From Carya illinoinensis (lineage: Eukaryota; Streptophyta; Magnoliopsida; Fagales; Juglandaceae): 64,000 bases of DNA. The notes under the pieces are model-generated. The model did no database searches, had not been told where the DNA came from, and saw nothing but the letters and a program-made list of their open reading frames with translations. This document shows, piece by piece, positions 61,122-64,000 of the stretch. Positions within the stretch are counted from its first letter, which is position 1; every line of letters starts with the position of its first letter. The stretch lies in the NCBI RefSeq assembly GCF_018687715.1, contig NC_056756.1, positions 1,922,001 through 1,986,000 on the forward strand, read 5' to 3'. Made by a program: the position numbers and the translations under genes.

Positions 61122-61228
61122 GTTCTGTTTTAGCTTGTATTTAGGTGTATTCACTTGTATACATCCTGTATGCTTGGGCTATGCCTATTTACTTGGAATA
61201 AAATTCTCTTATTAACTATAAAAAAAAC
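61122..61228 (+). mobile_element. Severely 5'-truncated LINE tail
   Basis: TTAGCTTGTATTTAGGTGTA through CTATGCCTATTTACTTGGAA to TCTTATTAACTATAAAAAAA closely matches the 3' end of the LINE at about 2833-2931. It lies in MRS2-like intron 1, opposite to the gene. Confidence 0.88.
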
Positions 61229-61393
61229 AATGACGTTATTATTATCTTTAAATAGTAAGGAAAAATAAACAGAAAATGATTTGAATTTAGGATGAAACTC
61301 CAACATTTTTTTTCATAAGTAGGATGAGACTCGAACATTTTTTTTTCATAAGTAGGATGAAACTCAAACACGTGGCTAGCTAATAGAAAGAGG

Positions 61394-61577
61394 ATATAGC
61401 TAACAGATGAGATGAAATGATATATTTTGTTGCAAATTGAATAAAATATTATTAAAATATTATTTTTACCTTGAGATTTGAAAAAATTGAATTATTTATT
61501 ATGTTTTGTGTGAAAGTTTAAAAAAATTGTAATGATTATATAAGATAAGATGAGATAATTATAACCAAACTAGCCCT
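61394..61577 (-). mobile_element. MITE of the dispersed AT-rich family
   Basis: On the minus strand it begins AGGGCTAGTTTGGTTATAAT, then ATCTCATCTTATCTTAT, an AT-rich core and ATTTCATCTCATCTGTTAGC, the same block order as 26110-26325. Confidence 0.65.
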
Positions 61578-61635
61578 AAACATGTAGCACATGTGACATA
61601 CATGATTGATGGCATGGTCGAAATGATGCTATTAA

Positions 61636-63429
61636 CTAGGGCTGAGAATCGGCCGGTCCAGACAAGATAAACTGACCGGACCGAATTGGGATTGGCTCGG
61701 TTCAATTTTCAAGGGACCAGTCCTGGTCCAAGGGTTTTTCACCCCGGACTAGATTGAATAGAAATTTAAAAAAAAAATTATTTATATAATAATTGTTTAT
61801 AATTAATTATATAATTATATATGGTATAAAAAAAATACTAATAGTCTAATAGAGACTGTACTTATACTTATACTAATATAGTTATACTAAATCACTATAA
61901 TACTAAATCACTATAACTAATACTTCAACAATAACAGTGACCTATACTAATAGTCTACTATTAATACTAATATACTATTATATAATTTATATAGTTATAC
62001 TAATCACTATAATTAATGCCATGTATAGCTATATAGTATATTTATCACTATAATTAATATAATTTAATTATCACTATACGTATATTTAATTAATATAATT
62101 ATCACTATACTATAATTTATATAGTAATACTAATCACTATAGTTAATACTTATATAGTTATACTAAAACACTGATTCACCATAACTAATATTACTAATAT
62201 ATAGATATATTAATGGTCTAATACTATTATAAGTTATATAATTATACTAATCATAATAAGTTAATAACTAAATCACTACAAATATAACTATATATATATT
62301 TAGTATGAATGTATTATTATATTATTTAATATATAACTATAATATATAGTACTAGTATATATTCATATATTATAAGAGCTATAACATAAATATAATATAG
62401 AAATTATAATATACTAAATCACCATAACATTATAACTAATATTAATATATAACTATACTAATAGTCCACTATTAATATTATCATATAATTATACTAATCA
62501 CTATAATTAATACTAATATATAGCTATATAGTATACTTATACAGTTGTACTAATACTATTAGTCTATTGTATAGTCTAAGACTCTCAATTCTAATATAGG
62601 CTATATAGCTATAACTGATATTAATATTTATAATAATACTAATAATGTAGAATATAGTTATACTAACTAACTGATTCAACATAACTAATATTACTAATAT
62701 AATATAACTATATTGAATTACTAATAGTCTAATACTAATACAATTATATAGTTATACTAATCATAAATTCATAATAACTAAATCATTATAAGTCTATAAC
62801 TATATATATTTAGTATCAATGTATTATTATATTCTTTAATGTATAACTATTAACTATAATATATAGTACTAGTATATATATTAATATATTAACATATTAT
62901 AAAGTTATAGTATAAATTATAATATATCATATATGTATAAATTTATAATAGTATCAGTATAGTTAACTTAATATGTAATATGTTAGTATTAAATCACTAT
63001 AACTACTTAGAGTATTAGTAATAAGAGTATTATTATTATTATTATTACTATTATTTAATTTAGTATTACATATAATATTATTATTATTACGTATAGTTAT
63101 TAGTTATAGTATTAGTACTAGTATATTATTAGTTATAATAAATGAGTTAATAACTATTACTAATTTACTATATACTAATAGACTAATAGTATTAGAGTAT
63201 TACTATTATATATAATAGTTAATACGTATATATATATTAAATATATTATAATATAATTACATAAGTATTAAATAAAATGTCATTGAATAAAAAAAAAGTT
63301 ATAGAGTGGACTGACCAGACTGAACTGGATCGTCCCGAATGGGACCGGACTGGACCGGTCTAGGGTGGAAAAACCCTAGGTCCGGTCCGGTCCACAAAAC
63401 CTCTTGGGATTGGACCAAACTCCTCTTAG
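61636..63429. mobile_element. 1.8-kb AT-rich non-autonomous element in MRS2 intron 1
   Basis: Ends are CTAGGGCTGAGAATCGG and (reverse strand) CTAAGAGGAGTTTGGTCC, each followed by GGTCC/GGACCGG-rich arms that also share GGGTTTTTC-CACCC. TATTAA flanks both sides (61630-61635 and 63430-63435). Between the GC-rich arms lie about 1.5 kb of almost pure A/T with no coding. The class is not clear. Confidence 0.6.
62171..63000. repeat. Diverged tandem duplication, about 500-bp period
   Basis: CTGATTCAMCATAACTAATA begins at 62171 and again at 62671. Downstream landmarks (TATACTAATCATAA, then TTTAGTATSAATGTATTATT, then ATATAGTACTAGTATATA) follow in the same order in both copies, about 500-517 bp apart. 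The second copy is incomplete at its right side. Confidence 0.75.
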
Positions 63430-64000
63430 TATTAACGAGGGATAATGATGCCTTTATACTTCATTTATTATTATTTACTATTCAATTTTTTTTTTTGGCT
63501 ATGGATTAAAAATTACTTTCTTGTATAATTTTAAAAAAATAAATTCAATCAATTAAATTAATTTAAAATAAATTCAATTTTATAAAAATCAATTCAAAAA
63601 ATAAATAATAATAAAAAAAGTAGTTGCAAGGGTATCATTAAGAGACAGACAGACTGTTTCCAAAAAAAAAAAGAGCGAGAGAGAAAAACTGAAAGTATAT
63701 CTAAACTAAATAACGAAAACGGGAAACTTTACGAAATCATTGACTGAGATAGGATAATTAGATCCTATTCCAAGGAAGGGTTGAAGACAACCAACCTGAT
63801 GTTTAGATGCGTGGTGGTGACTCAGAAGACAGCTCTGGAGCTCCTCAATAAAGGGAGTCACAGATGGGTCACGCAAATTCAGCAAAAGAACCTCATGAGC
63901 CGTAATTATCGCTTTTATATGCTCCAGATTGATCACGATCGCCCTCTCACGGCCTAGAATGGTTGATGGGTAGGAGAGAATTGGGTCGAGGATCCGAAGG

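Larger units (their letters stand above)
59381..64000 (-). pseudogene. MRS2: MRS2/CorA-type magnesium transporter, frameshifted; 5' end outside window
   Basis: Exons, high to low: 64000(edge)-63796, 61029-60826, 60666-60536, 60359-60192, 60102-59901 and 59671-59381. They read [99 protein letters not shown] and LREYVDDTEDYINIMLDDKQ, then the GMN selectivity motif (VVVAGIMGMNIRIELF) between two membrane helices and a basic tail. MRS2 proteins form pentameric Mg2+ channels in plasma, vacuole or organelle membranes. Two faults: exon 3 has an extra dinucleotide in GAGAGAG (60600-60606), breaking frame before NLDRVRHIKSRL, and the exon 4 donor (phase 0) does not fit the exon 5 reading frame. Intron 1 is 2.77 kb of repeats. 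It is either a young pseudogene or carries sequence errors. Confidence 0.82.

Overview
This window is nuclear DNA of a flowering plant, most likely a woody core eudicot. The evidence is AT-rich intergenic DNA, short exons with GT-AG introns, plant-only protein families (TRB/SMH, CYSTM, D-type cyclin, SOFL, MRS2), and heavy loading with plant transposons (L1-type LINE, FAR1-type MULE, Ty1/copia, solo LTR, Harbinger-like and other MITEs). I cannot name the species from sequence alone. I see no prokaryotic, organellar or CRISPR sequence.

Layout, left to right. 1-5.2 kb: 5' part of a telomere-repeat-binding Myb/histone gene (TRB1-like, minus strand); its intron 4 holds a 5'-truncated LINE (66-2931, 14-bp TSD) that itself carries a second LINE fragment. 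6.2-12.5 kb: a complete but decayed Mutator-like element (6200-12487, perfect 9-bp TSD) with a FAR1/FHY3-type transposase and an antisense GRF zinc-finger ORF. It landed just upstream of the TRB1-like gene. 14.9-17.2 kb: a three-exon CYSTM/WIH-type gene (minus). 20.6-25 kb: a pseudogene of a nucleobase-ascorbate transporter split by a deleted copia element. 26.4-29.9 kb: a 2.13-kb solo LTR (27619-29748, TSD AATCC) nested in an older LTR-like repeat; the solo LTR carries six copies of a hairpin-forming unit. 31.1-31.5 kb: a ribosomal protein L12 pseudogene. 32.35-36.9 kb: a structurally complete copia element with 200-bp LTRs differing at 3 sites, but with a broken gag-pol.

39.7-41.3 kb: an apparently intact five-exon D-type cyclin (CYCD1-like). 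46.6-47.6 kb: a 2-oxoglutarate/Fe(II) oxygenase with an intact catalytic C-terminus but a shortened N-terminal half. 51.1-52.1 kb: GC-rich palindromic non-autonomous elements. 53.4-54.4 kb: an intact four-exon SOB FIVE-LIKE gene. 57.7-58.5 kb: a small three-exon gene for a thylakoid-type chloroplast protein. 59.4-64.0 kb: an MRS2/CorA magnesium transporter running off the right edge. Its exons read well, but exon 3 has a 2-bp frameshift and one junction is out of phase; its first intron is filled with a LINE tail, a MITE and a 1.8-kb AT-rich element containing a 500-bp duplication.

The genes do not form a pathway. They are separate plant genes, and most of the remaining sequence is transposon insertions at different stages of decay. 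Four genes look functional or probably functional (CYSTM, CYCD, SOFL, the thylakoid protein), and the TRB1-like gene looks intact as far as it is visible. The strongest unexplained signals are the hairpin array in the solo LTR, the palindromic 647-bp element at 51150-51796, and the MRS2 gene with conserved exons but broken frame. All family names rest on recognition by eye; no database search was run.
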